Below, one piece after another: positions 51,711 through 63,000 of a stretch of 64,000 nt of DNA (position 1 is its first letter; every line of letters starts with the position of its first letter). The notes under the pieces were generated by a model. It did no database searches. It had not been told where the DNA came from and saw only the letters and a list, made by a program, of their open reading frames with translations. Both the position numbers and the translations under genes were made by a program. The stretch is from Umezawaea beigongshangensis. Lineage in GTDB: Bacteria > Actinomycetota > Actinomycetes > Mycobacteriales > Pseudonocardiaceae. The stretch is taken from assembly GCF_016464305.1 (NCBI RefSeq), contig NZ_JAEIOJ010000012.1, forward strand, positions 91,660 through 155,659. The letters are read 5' to 3'.

Positions 51711-54185
51711 TCAACGCCCGGTCCGGCCAGAGCCGATCTCCCGCAGCGCCCGCACGTCGAGCTTGCCGCCGGGGGTGCGCGGCAACGCGGGAAGCAGGGT
51801 GAACCGGTCCGGACGCATGTAGCCGGGCAGCACCGCGGCCACGGCGCGGCGCAGGTCGGCCTCGGTGACCTCGGCGCAGGGCTCCACGAAGGCGTCGAGC
51901 TGCTCGGTCCCGGCGTCGCCGCGCAGCAGGACCGCGCAGTCGGCGACCGAGGGGTGGGCGCGCACCGCGGCCGCCACCTCGCGCAGTTCGATCCGGAACC
52001 CGCGCACCTTCACCTGGTCGTCCACGCGTCCGGTGATCCGCAGCCGTCCGTCCGGAGACCACCGGCCCCGGTCCCCGGTGCGGTAGAGGCGCGCGCCGGG
52101 CTCCAGGGGATCCGGCAGGAACCGCTCCGCGGTCAGGGAGGGGTTGCCGTGGTAGCCCAGTGCCACGCCCGGACCGCCGAGGTAGATCTCGCCGGTCACA
52201 CCGGGGGGCACCGGACGCAGCAGCGGGTCGAGCACGTGGGCGCGGTAGCCGGCCACGGGACCGCCGACGGGGACGTCGCCGCTCGTGACCTCGGCCAGAC
52301 CGCACCGCTGCGTCGTCGCCCACACCGCGCACTCGGTGGGTCCGTAGTCGTTGAACAGCGCGCTGTCCGGGCAGTCGAGCAGGTGCCGGGCGACCAGGCG
52401 CGGTGGTAGCGGCTCACCGCCGAGCGACACCGCTCGCAGTCGCGCGAGCGCCTCCGGCGCGGCGACCCGCAGCAGCAGGTCGTACTGGGAGGGCACGGCG
52501 TGGACGTGCGTGACGTGCGCGCGGTCGAGCAGCGCGGCGAGCGCGCCGGGATCGTGGGCCTCCGCTTCGGTGGGGAGCACCGCGGTGCCGCCGGTGGTCA
52601 GCGTCCAGAACAGGCCGCCGAACGCGCCGTCGAAGCACAGCGCGGGCAGCACGAGGTCGCGTTCCGGCGGTGAGGTCCCGGCCTGCCGGGCCGACGTCGA
52701 GGCGACGATCGCCCGGTGGTGCACGGCGATCCCCTTCGGCGTGCCCGTCGACCCGGAGGTGTAGACGACGTAGGCGGTGTCGTCGGGGAAGGTGGGCACG
52801 TCCGCCGCGACGCCCGTCGCGCCGGTCTGGTCCGCGAGGCTCAGCACGGGCACCGGCGGCACCGGGTCGGGGCGCCGGTGCGCGAGCAGCACCCCGGCAC
52901 CGGAGTCGAGCAGGACGTGCCGGACCCGGTCCGGTGGGAACGCCGGATCGATCGGCACGAACGCCGCGCCCGCCTTGAGCACCCCGAGCATCGCCGTGAC
53001 CGAGTCCGCGGCACGCTCGGCCAGCAGCCCGACGCGGTCGCCCGGCAGCACACCGCGGGCGCGCAGCACGCCCGCCAGCCGCTCGGCGCCCGCGTCCAGC
53101 TCGCGGTAGGTCAGCACGGTGTCACCGCACAGCACGGCCGGTGCGTCGGGTGTCCGCGCCGACCACCGCGCCACGAGCGAGTGCAGGCAGGTGTCCTCGA
53201 CCGGGTGCGTCGCACCGCGCGACCACCGGTCCACGTCGGTCCGCTCGCGCTCGGTGAGCCCGGTCACCGCCCGGACCGGCACGTCGTCGAGGAGGGCGTC
53301 GAGGACGGTCACCAGCCGGTCCGCGAAGGTCTCGACCGCTTCCTGCCCGTACCGCCCGGCGTCGTGGTCGATGCGGAGCCGGTCGCCGTCGAGGAGCACG
53401 ACGAGTTCGTGGAGCGCGCCGCCTCCTGGCACCCGGACGGGCGAGACGCGATGCGCGCCGATCAGCTCGGGTTCCACCGGCGCGGAACGGCCGACGGCGA
53501 TCACCGCCCGCGTGAGCGGGTGGACGGGCACGCCGTCCGCGATCGCCTTCTCCGCCCGGCGCACGAACTCGCCGCCGCGCTCCCGTTCCGCCACCCGCAA
53601 CCCGATCGCGACCGGCTCGGGGCCGGTCACGACCAGGTCGTTCGCCGCGGGCCCGCCGCAGCGGTGCAGCAGCAGCGCGACCCCGGCCGCCAGCACGGCG
53701 GTCTCCTGGAGACCGGCCGACCGCAGGCGGGAGACCACCGCTGCGGCCAGCCGGTGCACGGAGGCCGACGATCCGGACGACGACGGTCCGCGCTCCAGCG
53801 CGGCGGGCACGTCGACCACCGGCGGGGCCGGCACGTCCGCGCCGGTCCAGCCGTCGTCCCCGGCCGGGAACGACGCCGTCGGGTCGAGCAGCCACCGCAG
53901 CACCGCGTCGGGCGCGAGGGTCGGCGCGGTGACGACCCCCACGAGGAAGCGGTCCTCGGCGACGCGGGCCAGGAGCACCCGCGCGGACGTGGTGTCCGCG
54001 CGGGCGGCCGCGACCTCGTGCCGCAGCAGATGGCTCCAGTCCGACTCGGTGCCACCGGGCGCCACGTCCTGCGTGACCAGCCGCAGCGGCGGCCGCTCCT
54101 CGGCCACGCGAGCACGCAGCGAGTCGACGTCCAGCTCGCCGTGCACCAGCCAGAGACCTTCGACCAGGTGGTCCTCGTCGGACAC
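51711..54185 (-). CDS. NRPS protein: degenerate C domain plus A domain, no carrier
   Basis: 824-aa protein. Residues 1 to about 360 are a condensation-like domain without HHxxxDG; the position reads like VVTAPTLAPDA. The adenylation domain that follows is intact: YTSGSTGTPKG (about 475), NDYGPTE, LYRTGDRGRW, VKVRGFRIEL and GGKLDVRAL with the catalytic Lys (about 806). The chain ends 18 residues later, so there is no T domain. Read by eye, the pocket residues are D-G-G-H-S-G-D-V-W-K, with acidic residues that suit a basic substrate; this is uncertain. GTG at 54185 after GGAGG. It probably activates an amino acid and loads it in trans. Confidence 0.86.
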   Translation of the reverse strand: MSDEDHLVEGLWLVHGELDVDSLRARVAEERPPLRLVTQDVAPGGTESDWSHLLRHEVAAARADTTSARVLLARVAEDRFLVGVVTAPTLAPDAVLRWLLDPTASFPAGDDGWTGADVPAPPVVDVPAALERGPSSSGSSASVHRLAAAVVSRLRSAGLQETAVLAAGVALLLHRCGGPAANDLVVTGPEPVAIGLRVAERERGGEFVRRAEKAIADGVPVHPLTRAVIAVGRSAPVEPELIGAHRVSPVRVPGGGALHELVVLLDGDRLRIDHDAGRYGQEAVETFADRLVTVLDALLDDVPVRAVTGLTERERTDVDRWSRGATHPVEDTCLHSLVARWSARTPDAPAVLCGDTVLTYRELDAGAERLAGVLRARGVLPGDRVGLLAERAADSVTAMLGVLKAGAAFVPIDPAFPPDRVRHVLLDSGAGVLLAHRRPDPVPPVPVLSLADQTGATGVAADVPTFPDDTAYVVYTSGSTGTPKGIAVHHRAIVASTSARQAGTSPPERDLVLPALCFDGAFGGLFWTLTTGGTAVLPTEAEAHDPGALAALLDRAHVTHVHAVPSQYDLLLRVAAPEALARLRAVSLGGEPLPPRLVARHLLDCPDSALFNDYGPTECAVWATTQRCGLAEVTSGDVPVGGPVAGYRAHVLDPLLRPVPPGVTGEIYLGGPGVALGYHGNPSLTAERFLPDPLEPGARLYRTGDRGRWSPDGRLRITGRVDDQVKVRGFRIELREVAAAVRAHPSVADCAVLLRGDAGTEQLDAFVEPCAEVTEADLRRAVAAVLPGYMRPDRFTLLPALPRTPGGKLDVRALREIGSGRTGR

Positions 54186-54229
54186 GTGCCATCCCTCCTT
54201 CCGGTCCTCCGTTCTCGGAGCGACCGCCG

Positions 54230-55270
54230 TCAGAGCAGGACGCGCTCGTGCGCCGCGCCGCGGTGGGCGCGAGAGCGACGCAGGTCCCTGGTGACGACGG
54301 CCTTCTTCAGCCAGCGGTCGGTGCCGTCGAACCGGGCGCTGAACGCGCTGCGCCCGTGGACGGCCTTGTAGTTGTCGACCACCAGCAGGTCACCCGGGTC
54401 GAGCGCCACCTCGACCAGGTGCCGTTGCAGCTCTCCGGTCAGCGCGTCGAGCGCCGCGGCCGCCTCGGCGTCACCCGGCATCGCGGACATGAAGACCGGG
54501 TCGATGCGCAGGTAGGGCTGGTCGGGATGACCGAACAGCACCGCGCAGGGCTCGGGGGAGTCCTGCATGTGCTGCATCGGGTGCACCTCGCCGGAGCCCT
54601 CGACCAGCACGCGTGCCTGGTTGAGGTGCTCGTTGTCCGGCCGGATGAGGAACCGCGGCTGCGTCAGCACCGACCGGTGCTTCTGGTCCAGCTGCACCCC
54701 GTCGATGCCCGCGACGACGGTGGGCACCGCGTCGTGGTTGCGCAGACCGAGGAGCAGCAGGTAGTCGCACCGGTACGGGTGGAACCCGTCCTCGGTGTGC
54801 CAGGCCAGCTCGACGGTGCCGTGACCGCTCTGCTCCTTCTCCTGCGTCGGCATCGGCAGCACGTCGTGCACGAGCCTGCCGTTCTGCAACGTCGACCACC
54901 CGAAGATGTCGCCGAGCAGCCCGGCGACGAGCACGAGGAAGACCTCGTGCACCTCGGACTCGTCGTGCTCCTTGCGGTCCTGCCAGTCCAGCGGGGTCGG
55001 GCCGATGCGCTTGTCGTCCACGGGCAGCCCGTGGACGACCAGGGCGGGCACCGTCTCGTGCAGGCGCAGGGTTCGCAGCTCCTCGACCAGGGTGGTCGGC
55101 AGCCGGTGGGTCTGTTCGAGCGCCGTCGCGATCAGGTCCGGCGCCGTGCTCGACCCGTGTGCGGACAGCAGGTCCCTGCTCAGCGCGTCCAGCGTCGCCC
55201 CGTCCTCGGGGCTGAGCCGCACGTGCCGGACCACCGCCTGTTCGTTCCTCGTTCGCGTCCTGGAGTTCAT
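54230..55270 (-). CDS. VioC-like Fe(II)/2-oxoglutarate amino-acid hydroxylase
   Basis: 346-aa oxygenase of the clavaminate synthase-like branch that contains VioC (arginine 3-hydroxylase), OrfP and AsnO. Iron ligands are H and E in [16 protein letters not shown] and the distal His in [11 protein letters not shown]; the 2-oxoglutarate Arg follows in [19 protein letters not shown]. The family hydroxylates the beta-carbon of free arginine, asparagine or related amino acids. ATG at 55270, with GAGG nine bases before. It lies between the two A-domain genes, so a beta-hydroxylated basic amino acid may be the NRPS substrate. Confidence 0.87.
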   Translation of the reverse strand: MNSRTRTRNEQAVVRHVRLSPEDGATLDALSRDLLSAHGSSTAPDLIATALEQTHRLPTTLVEELRTLRLHETVPALVVHGLPVDDKRIGPTPLDWQDRKEHDESEVHEVFLVLVAGLLGDIFGWSTLQNGRLVHDVLPMPTQEKEQSGHGTVELAWHTEDGFHPYRCDYLLLLGLRNHDAVPTVVAGIDGVQLDQKHRSVLTQPRFLIRPDNEHLNQARVLVEGSGEVHPMQHMQDSPEPCAVLFGHPDQPYLRIDPVFMSAMPGDAEAAAALDALTGELQRHLVEVALDPGDLLVVDNYKAVHGRSAFSARFDGTDRWLKKAVVTRDLRRSRAHRGAAHERVLL

Positions 55271-55295
55271 GGATGCCATCCTCGATCCGGTCGAA

Positions 55296-58200
55296 TCACG
55301 CGGAGGTGCCTTGCGGCACCACGTCCTCGGGGGCGGGAAGGTGCCCGTTGTCGACGAGGAAGCGGAAGGACGAGTGCGCCCACTGCTCGTTCACCGGCGG
55401 GCACTCGATGCCGGAACCCTCGAGAGCCTCGGTGAGCACGCGGCACTCGTCCAACGGGTTGACCCGCTTCTGCAGCTCGGGGTCCAGCGCCGCGTGCCGC
55501 ATCGTGGCGACGCGCAGCAGCGGGGTCATCGGGAACAGGACGTGGTCCTCGTCCACCGCGAGCGCCTGCTGACGGGCGTCCTCCTCGTCCACGACGTTGA
55601 GGTCGTAGCCGAACGAGCGCAGCCACTTGTAGCACTGCTGCATCGTCGTCGGTTCCTTGTTCGTGACGTTGAAGGTCTTGCCGAAGTTCTCCTCCCGCAG
55701 CGACGTGTAGACGCAGGCCTGCACCGTGAAGTCCACCGGCACCGCGTTGATGACGTCGTCGTAGTACGGCAGGACACCGAGGTCCAGGAAGCCCTTGAGG
55801 TAGACGTAGAGGTAGTCGGTGTGGTGCGACGCGCCGGTGTCGGCGTGACCGGTGATCATCCACGGGCGGTGCACGGTCGTGGGCACGCCGCGGTCCCGCG
55901 CGATGTGGACGAGCTTCTCCGCGATCCACTTGCTGCGCGGGTAGCCGGTCGGGATCCGGATGGGCCGCTCGTCGAGGTCCTCCTCGGTGAACGGCCGCTC
56001 GGCGCCGGTGCCCATGAAGACGTCCACGCTGGAGATGAAGTGGACCGCCTTCAGCGTCTTCGTCGTGGCGAGGCGCAGCACCTCCTTGGTCCCCTCGACG
56101 TTCGCCGGCCGCGCGGCCTCGTACGGGAAGGTGAAGTTGACGACCGCGCCGCTGTGGTAGACGGAGTCCAGGAGCCCGGCGCAGGTGTCCCACTCCTCGT
56201 CGGAGAGCCCGAACCTCGGCTGGGCCAGGTCACCGAGGAGGATCTTCATCCGCGAGCGGTAGGACTCGTCCCACGCCTGGTAGCCGCGCAGCGTCTCCTC
56301 CAGCCGCTCCCATGCCGCGTCCTCGCTCTCCCCGCGCACCAGGCAGTGCACGGTCGCGTCGGTGCGCTTCACCAGCTCCACGGCCAGGAACGCGCCGAGG
56401 TAACCGGTCGCGCCCGTGACGAGCACGTCGTGCGGTGCCAGGAAGTCCGCGCGCGGCAGGTCGCCCGGCGTGATCTCCTCCGGCAGCGTGAGCTCGGCGT
56501 GCAGTTCCGCGAGCTGCTGCGCGTAGAGGACCTCGCTGTCCACGTTGTCCTGCTGGCGCCTGCTCTCCTCGATGGCCTGCGCCACACCGGCCACCGTCGG
56601 CACGCGGAAGATCTGCTCCACCGGCAGCGAGACGTCCTGCTGCCGCGAGAGCTGCGCGCTGAGACGGGCGACGAGCAGCGAGTTGCCGCCCAGCGCGAAG
56701 AAGTCGCCGGTGGCGCTGACCTTGGGAATGCCGAGCAGGTCGGCGAACGTCTCCGCGATCTCCGCTTCGAGCTGGGTCTGCGGCTCGACGAACTCGCCCG
56801 CGGCGAGCACCTCCGGGGCCGGCAGCGCCGCCGTGTCGATCTTGCCGTGCCGGGTGAGCGGCATCCGCTCCAGCGTGACGAACGCGCTCGGCACCATGTA
56901 GTCGGGAACCTGACCCAGCATGTGCTTGATCAGCGTCTCCTGAGCCAGCACCCGGCCGACGACCGGCACCACGTAGCCGACCAGTCGCGGTCCGCCCGGC
57001 TGGTCCTCGCGCACCGTCACGACCGCTTCGGCCACGAGCTGGTGGCGCAGCAGCACGTTCTCGATCTCCGACAGCTCGATGCGGAAACCGCGGATCTTGA
57101 CCTGGGTGTCCGCGCGGCCGAGGAACTCGATCGCGCCGTCCGGCCGGTACTTCGCCAGGTCGCCGGTGCGGTACAGGCGGGCGCCGGGCGTGTCGGAGAA
57201 CGGGTCGGGGAGGAAGCGCTCCGCCGTGGCCGCCGGCCGGTTGACGTAGCCGCGGGCGACGCCGCCACCACTGATGCAGAGCTCACCGGGAACGCCGGGC
57301 GGCACCGGGTTGAACTGCTTGTCCAGCAAGCGGATCTGCGTGTTGGGGATCGGGTGGCCGATCGGCACCCTGCTCGCCTCCGCGTCCGCACCGGTCACCC
57401 GGTGCACGGAGGCCCACACGGTCGCCTCGGTCGGGCCGTACTCGTTGAACAGCGCCGAGTTCGGCGCGCGGCGGAAGTGCTCGGCCACGAGGCCGGGCGG
57501 CAGCAGCTCGCCCGCCAGCACGGTCGTGCGCACCGACTCGTGCGCCTCCGGGTGCGACTCCAGCAGCACCGCGTACTGCGACGGCACGCCGTCGACGTGG
57601 GTGACCGACTTCGTCCTGATCAGGCCGCTCAGCAGCGCGGGGTCGAGCACCTCCTGCTCGTTCGGCAGCACCACGGTGCCACCGCGCCGCAGCGTCCAGT
57701 AGAGACCACCGCCGGAGGCGTCGAAGGTGAGCGGCGCGAGCACGAGGTAGCGCTCCGGCAGGCCCGGCTCCTCGCACACCGACCGCGCCACGGTCGAGGA
57801 CACGATCTGCCGGTGCTCCACGGCGACGCCCTTGGGCCGGCCGGTGGACCCGGAGGTGTAGATGATGTACGCGAGGTCGTTCCCGGTCGTGTGCGTCTTC
57901 TGACGGGTGACGGCGGTGGCCGGGTCGCTCGTGGGGATCGTGACGCGGGTGATGTCGGGCAGCGTGTCCGAGAAGCGGGCGAGCACGTCCGGGGTGCCGA
58001 CCAGCAGCGTGATGTCGGCGTCCTTCGCGATGACCTCGATGCGCTCCGCCGGGTAGGACGGGTCGAGCGGCACGTACGCGCCACCCGACTTGAGCACGCC
58101 GAGCAGCCCGGTCACGGCGTGCACGGAGCGGTCGCTGAGCACGCCGACGCGGCTCTCGGCGCCGACGCCGTGCTCGGCCAGTTCGGCGGCCAGCGCCTCG

Positions 58201-59753
58201 CCACGCAGGTCGAGGGAGGCGTAGGTCATCTCGGCGGTGCTGGAGGTGAGCGCGACACCGTCCGGGTTGGCCGCCGCCGCCTGCTCCACCAGCCCGTGCA
58301 GCGTCCACGGACCGGTGTGCTCGTGCTGCGTGGCGTTCCACGAGGTGATGCGCTCCCGCTCGTCCGCGGTCAGCAGCGGGAAGTCCGCGAGCGGACGCCG
58401 CGGCTCGGCGACCGCCGACTCCAGCAGCAGCAGGACGTGGGACAGCAGCCGTTCGACGGTTTCCCGGTCGAACAGGTCGGTGTTGTACTGCGCGCGCAGC
58501 GAGAGCTCACCGCCGCGGCGCACCGCGTACAGGTCGATGTCGTGCGGGGTCCAGGTCGTCACCAGGTCGACGGGCTGCGCGGTCGCGCTGGGCAGCTCCC
58601 TGGTCTCCCACTCCTCCTCGAAGGCGAAGAACGCCTGGAACAGCGGGGTGTGGCTGAGGTCGCGCAGCGGCTGGGCCGCCTCGACGATCTGCTCGAACGG
58701 CAGCCGCGCGTGCTCGACGGCCTCGCCGAGCGCCACCTCGGTGCGCGACACCAGGCTCGACAGGGACTCGCCGCCGTCGAGCTCGAACCGCAGCGGCAGC
58801 GTGTTCTCCAGCGGGCCGACGAGTTCGTCGCCGTCGGGGAGCCACGACGGGGGCACCGCGACGCCGACGGCGAAGTCGAGCTGCTGGGCGTACCGCGACA
58901 GCACGGACGCGTACCCGGCGAGGAGCACGTCGGACAGCGTGTGCCGCTCACCGCCGGCGTAGTCCTCCAGCGCGGCGCGCAGCGACGGCGGGACGGCGCT
59001 CGTGACCACGTCGGCGTCGATGGTCTTCGTCGGCGGGCGGGAGCGGTCGGTCGGCAGGTTCAACGTCGTGATCGCCGCCATGCGCGTGCGCCAGTAGTCG
59101 ATGTCCTTGGCCGCGTCGTCGGTGCCGACCCACTCGCGCTGCGCGGCGCCGAGCGCGACGAGGTCGGCGACACCCGCGCCGCTCTCCTCCTCGGTTCCGC
59201 CCGTCAGCTCCGCGTACCGGGCCAGGACCTCGCGCACGAGCTTGCGCACGGACGGCCGGTCGGCGACGAGCTGGTGCGCGGTCAGCAGCAGGACGTGGTT
59301 CTCGGGGCTCACCCGCAGCAGGCTCGCCCGCACCAGCGGGCCCTGTGCCAGGTCGAAGCGGGTGCGGGCCTCGGTGGCGACCACCCGGGCGAGCTCGGCG
59401 TCGAGGTCGTCCGCGTTCAGGTCGACCACCGGCAGCGGCAGCGACGCCACCGGCTTCACCGTGGCCAGGGGGTGACCGTCCACCTCCCGGAAGGTCGTGC
59501 GCAGTACCTCGTGGCGCTGCACGGTCGCCGCCAGCGCCTGCTGCACGGCGGCCGAGTCGACCCGGCCGGTGAGCCGCACCGCGGTGCTGCTGTGCCAGGG
59601 GCGCTTCACGTCGAGCTGGACCAGGAGCCAGAGCCTGCGCTGCTCGAGGGTGAGGTTGCCGGGCGCTCCCTTGGCCGGCCCGTCCAGGAAGGTGACGAGC
59701 AGGGCGCGCTTCTCGTCGGCTGTCATGTTGCTGAGGTCGGGTTGCCTGCTCAT
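55296..59753 (-). CDS. NRPS module C-A-T with terminal thioester reductase
   Basis: 1485-aa NRPS. Order: condensation domain (about 30-460), adenylation (about 475-985; [11 protein letters not shown] about 633, [26 protein letters not shown]), carrier ([10 protein letters not shown], Ser about 1021) and a reductase domain ([11 protein letters not shown] about 1111; [10 protein letters not shown]). The C domain's catalytic motif HHxxxDG reads HQLVADR, so the active His is Gln. Pocket residues read by eye are D-A-G-D-V-A-E-V-W-K. The reductase would release the chain as an aldehyde or alcohol, so this is the last module. ATG at 59753. It is 36 bp after MbtH. Confidence 0.92.
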   Translation of the reverse strand: MSRQPDLSNMTADEKRALLVTFLDGPAKGAPGNLTLEQRRLWLLVQLDVKRPWHSSTAVRLTGRVDSAAVQQALAATVQRHEVLRTTFREVDGHPLATVKPVASLPLPVVDLNADDLDAELARVVATEARTRFDLAQGPLVRASLLRVSPENHVLLLTAHQLVADRPSVRKLVREVLARYAELTGGTEEESGAGVADLVALGAAQREWVGTDDAAKDIDYWRTRMAAITTLNLPTDRSRPPTKTIDADVVTSAVPPSLRAALEDYAGGERHTLSDVLLAGYASVLSRYAQQLDFAVGVAVPPSWLPDGDELVGPLENTLPLRFELDGGESLSSLVSRTEVALGEAVEHARLPFEQIVEAAQPLRDLSHTPLFQAFFAFEEEWETRELPSATAQPVDLVTTWTPHDIDLYAVRRGGELSLRAQYNTDLFDRETVERLLSHVLLLLESAVAEPRRPLADFPLLTADERERITSWNATQHEHTGPWTLHGLVEQAAAANPDGVALTSSTAEMTYASLDLRGEALAAELAEHGVGAESRVGVLSDRSVHAVTGLLGVLKSGGAYVPLDPSYPAERIEVIAKDADITLLVGTPDVLARFSDTLPDITRVTIPTSDPATAVTRQKTHTTGNDLAYIIYTSGSTGRPKGVAVEHRQIVSSTVARSVCEEPGLPERYLVLAPLTFDASGGGLYWTLRRGGTVVLPNEQEVLDPALLSGLIRTKSVTHVDGVPSQYAVLLESHPEAHESVRTTVLAGELLPPGLVAEHFRRAPNSALFNEYGPTEATVWASVHRVTGADAEASRVPIGHPIPNTQIRLLDKQFNPVPPGVPGELCISGGGVARGYVNRPAATAERFLPDPFSDTPGARLYRTGDLAKYRPDGAIEFLGRADTQVKIRGFRIELSEIENVLLRHQLVAEAVVTVREDQPGGPRLVGYVVPVVGRVLAQETLIKHMLGQVPDYMVPSAFVTLERMPLTRHGKIDTAALPAPEVLAAGEFVEPQTQLEAEIAETFADLLGIPKVSATGDFFALGGNSLLVARLSAQLSRQQDVSLPVEQIFRVPTVAGVAQAIEESRRQQDNVDSEVLYAQQLAELHAELTLPEEITPGDLPRADFLAPHDVLVTGATGYLGAFLAVELVKRTDATVHCLVRGESEDAAWERLEETLRGYQAWDESYRSRMKILLGDLAQPRFGLSDEEWDTCAGLLDSVYHSGAVVNFTFPYEAARPANVEGTKEVLRLATTKTLKAVHFISSVDVFMGTGAERPFTEEDLDERPIRIPTGYPRSKWIAEKLVHIARDRGVPTTVHRPWMITGHADTGASHHTDYLYVYLKGFLDLGVLPYYDDVINAVPVDFTVQACVYTSLREENFGKTFNVTNKEPTTMQQCYKWLRSFGYDLNVVDEEDARQQALAVDEDHVLFPMTPLLRVATMRHAALDPELQKRVNPLDECRVLTEALEGSGIECPPVNEQWAHSSFRFLVDNGHLPAPEDVVPQGTSA

Positions 59754-59789
59754 CGTGGTTGACTCCCGTCGTCGCTGTCGGATGGCTTG

Positions 59790-59990
59790 TCAGGCGGAGC
59801 GTTCACGGACCGAGCGGGGACGCATGTCGGTCCAGACCTTCTCGATGTGCTTCAGGCACTCCTGCTTCGTCCCGGTCGCGCCTTCGGCGGTCCAGCCCGC
59901 CGGGAGCTGCCGGTCGGCGAACCAGATGGAGTACTGCTCCTGCTCGTTGACGACGACCTGGAAGGTCGTGTCGGCGTCGTCGATGCCCAT
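59790..59990 (-). CDS. MbtH-like protein
   Basis: 66-aa adenylation-domain partner. The family signature is present as NEQEQYSIWFADRQLPAGW followed by CLKHIEKVWTDMRP; the usual Pro of SLWP is Phe. ATG at 59990. It lies between the two NRPS genes in the operon and probably supports folding and activity of one or both A domains (51711 and 55296 genes). Confidence 0.92.
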   Translation of the reverse strand: MGIDDADTTFQVVVNEQEQYSIWFADRQLPAGWTAEGATGTKQECLKHIEKVWTDMRPRSVRERSA

Positions 59991-60031
59991 GCCGGTCTCC
60001 TCGTGGTTGTCGTGCGGTCCGGTGGTCCTGG

Positions 60032-63000
60032 TCAGTTGAGCTGGCGGAGGAGCTGGTCGACCTCGTCGTCCGACATGCCGGCGAGGAGGTCCTGAGACAG
60101 CCCCCGCCGGCCTGTCGCGCGCCCGTCGCGCTCGCGTTCCAGCCGCTCGATCGCGCCCGCGAGGCCCGCGGGGCTCGGGTCGCGGAAGAAGTCGCGGATG
60201 GGCACGAGCACGCCGAACTCGGCCCGGACGCGGCTGATCAGCTTGGCCGCGAGCAGCGAGTGCCCGCCGAGGGAGAAGAAGTCGGCGTGCATCCCGAACT
60301 CCCGCACCGGGACGACGTCGCGGAAGATCGCGAGCACACGTCGCTCCGTCGCGGTGCGCGGCCGCACGTCGGTCTCGACCGCGCGCGCCGCCAGCCGGGG
60401 CGGCGCGGGCAGCGCGGCGTGGTCGATCGTGCCGTCGGACGCGGTGGGGATCTCGTCGACGACGGCCACCAGCGCGGGCACCTCGTGCGGGGGCAGCACG
60501 GCCTGCGCGCGAGCTCGCACCCGTGCGGCGACGGCGTCGCGCTCGCGGTCGGAGCGCACGGTCTCCTCGGGCACCACCCACGCGACCAGCTCGCCGTCTC
60601 CCGCTCCCGCGGCCACCGCGGCCCGCACCCCGTCGAGCGCGGCCAGCTCGCGCTCCACCGCGGCCAGCGCGACGACGTGGTCGCCGACGACGAGCCTGCC
60701 GCGCGCCGGGCCGATGAGTTCGAGCTCGCCGTTCCCGGTGTGGCGGCAGCGCAGCCCGGTCGGCTCGGCCGGGTGCCCGGTCCCCGCGACGTGCAGGTCG
60801 CCGACCAGCCCGATCGGCACCGGATCGCCCGCGATGTCGAGGAGGCGCCGGGTGGTCCCGGCCAGCGGTGGGCCGAGGTGGCGGCCGAGGGAGCGGTCCA
60901 GCGGCGCGAGGTCGACGGGCAGGCCGTAGGGAGGCGCGGTGCGCCAGAGGAAGACCGGGTGTCCCGTGCGCGCCAGCGCGTCGGCGAGGTCAGGGGCGAC
61001 GACCTCGTCCCGGCACACCAGCCTGGTGCCCTGCGGCGGCTGCCAGCCGCTGGTGAGCGCCTTGCGCCAGGTCGGCGCGTCGGCGAGCACGAACGCGGCG
61101 GGCGGCCCGCTCGGTCCGGCGTCCTGGCTCACCAGGAGCAGGCTGCGTGCCCGCACGAGCGGGAGCAGCAGGTCGACGGGGTGCGGTGCTCCGGTGCCGG
61201 CGAGCAGCAGGACGTCGTCGTCGGGGGTGATCGAGAGCCGGTCGGCGACGGCGGTCAGCGTCGCGGTGAGCGACCGGTGCGACAGCACGGCGGCGTGCTC
61301 CCCGCCGCGGTGGGGCACCCGCCACGCGGGCCCGTTGAGGTCCGCCGCGGGCGCGGAGGCGACCGGGTCGAACCGCGGTCCGGTCGTGATCAGCCAGCCG
61401 CCCGGCTCGTCCTCCGCGTGCCGCACGAACGCTCCCGCGCGATCGTGCTTGCGGCCGTAGGCGAGCACCGCACCGACGTCGAACACGGCGAGGAGCACGG
61501 CGACCAGCGCGGCGGAGGGCACCGGTGGTGTGGTCACCACGACGCCGGGTCCCGCGATGCCGTCCGCCCGCAGCCGCGCCGCGAGGTCCGCGGCCCACTG
61601 CCGCAGCTCGGGCAGCGTCAGCACCGCGTCCGCCGCGGACAGCACCACGTCGTCGGCGCGACGCGCGGCGAGCAGTTCGAGCACGGTCCGGTCGGCGGGA
61701 GTGCCGGCCGGACCGACGGCCCAGCGCTCGGCCGCCGTCCTGTCGGCGGGTCCGGCGGCGGGCAGTGCGCCGATCGGCGCGTCCGGGTCGCGCAGTGCGT
61801 GCACCAGGACGGCGCGGTGCAGGTCGAGAACGCGTGCCGCGGTCCGCTCGTCGTAGAGGCCGAGGTCGTGGTCCAGCCGCAGCCGCAGCCGGTCGCCGTC
61901 GGGCAGCACGGTGAGCCACAGGTCGAACTTCGCCGCCGTCGGGCCCAGCTCGACCGCGGACATCGTCAGGTCGGGCAGCGTCAAGCTCACGCCGGGCGTG
62001 TTCTGCATGGAGAACATGACGTCGAACAGCGGGTTGCGGTCCAGCACGCGGGTCTGCCGCAGTTCCTGCACCAGCCGGTCGAACGGCATCCGGTCGTGCG
62101 AGAACGCGCTGAGGCAGGTGTCGCGGACCGCGGCGACCGCCGCGGAGAACGGCTGCTCCGGCGCGAGCCCGGTGCGCAGCACCAGGGTGTTGGCGAAGTA
62201 GCCGACCAGCTGCTCGGCGTCGGGGTGGTGCCTTCCCGCCACCGGCGTGCCGACGGCGATGTCGTCCTGGCCGGTGATCCGGGCCAGCGCGACCTTGAAC
62301 GCGGCCAGGAGCACCATGAACGGTGTCGCGCCCGCGCGGTCGGCCAGTCCGTTCAGCTCGCCCACGAGCTGGGCGTCGAGTTCGATCTCCACCCTGCCGC
62401 CCGCGCCGCCGCGCCGGTCGCGGGGCCGGTCGACGGGCAGCCGCAGCGGCGCGGTCCCGGTGACCGTGTCCCGCCAGTGGGCGACGAGCTCGTCCATCCG
62501 CTGCTCGGTCAGGTTCTGCTCCTGCCACGCGACGTAGTCGGCGTACTGGACGGGCAGCTCGGGCAGGTCGGAGGGCCTGCCCTCGCGCAGCGCCTGGTAC
62601 GTGGTCGCGAGGTCGCGGTAGAACACGTCCATCGACCAGCCGTCGCACACCATGTGGTGGATGACCACGACGAGGGTGTGGGCGTGCCGGGACTCCCGCA
62701 CGAGCGCCACCCGCACGAGCGGCGGCGCGTCGAACGTGAACGGCAGCGCCGCCTGGTCCGCGGCCAGCCGCCGCACCGAGGCGAGAGCGGCGTCGGCGGA
62801 CAGGTGGGTGCAGTCGACCACCGCCAGCGACACCAGCGTCTCGGGCACGACGAGCTGGTGCGGATCGCCGTCGACGAGGCCGATGCCGGTGCGCAGGCTC
62901 TCGTGCCGCGCCACCACCTCGTTCAGCGCCCGTTGCAGCATCACGACGTCCAGCTCGCCGGTCAGCCGGACCGCGCTCACCACGTTGTACGCGGCGTTGC

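Noticed and set aside
54906..59762. 1618-aa plus-strand open frame
   Set aside because: It lies antisense to the NRPS gene, is dominated by Arg, His and Val text, and has no domain motif; it is a GC-skew shadow.
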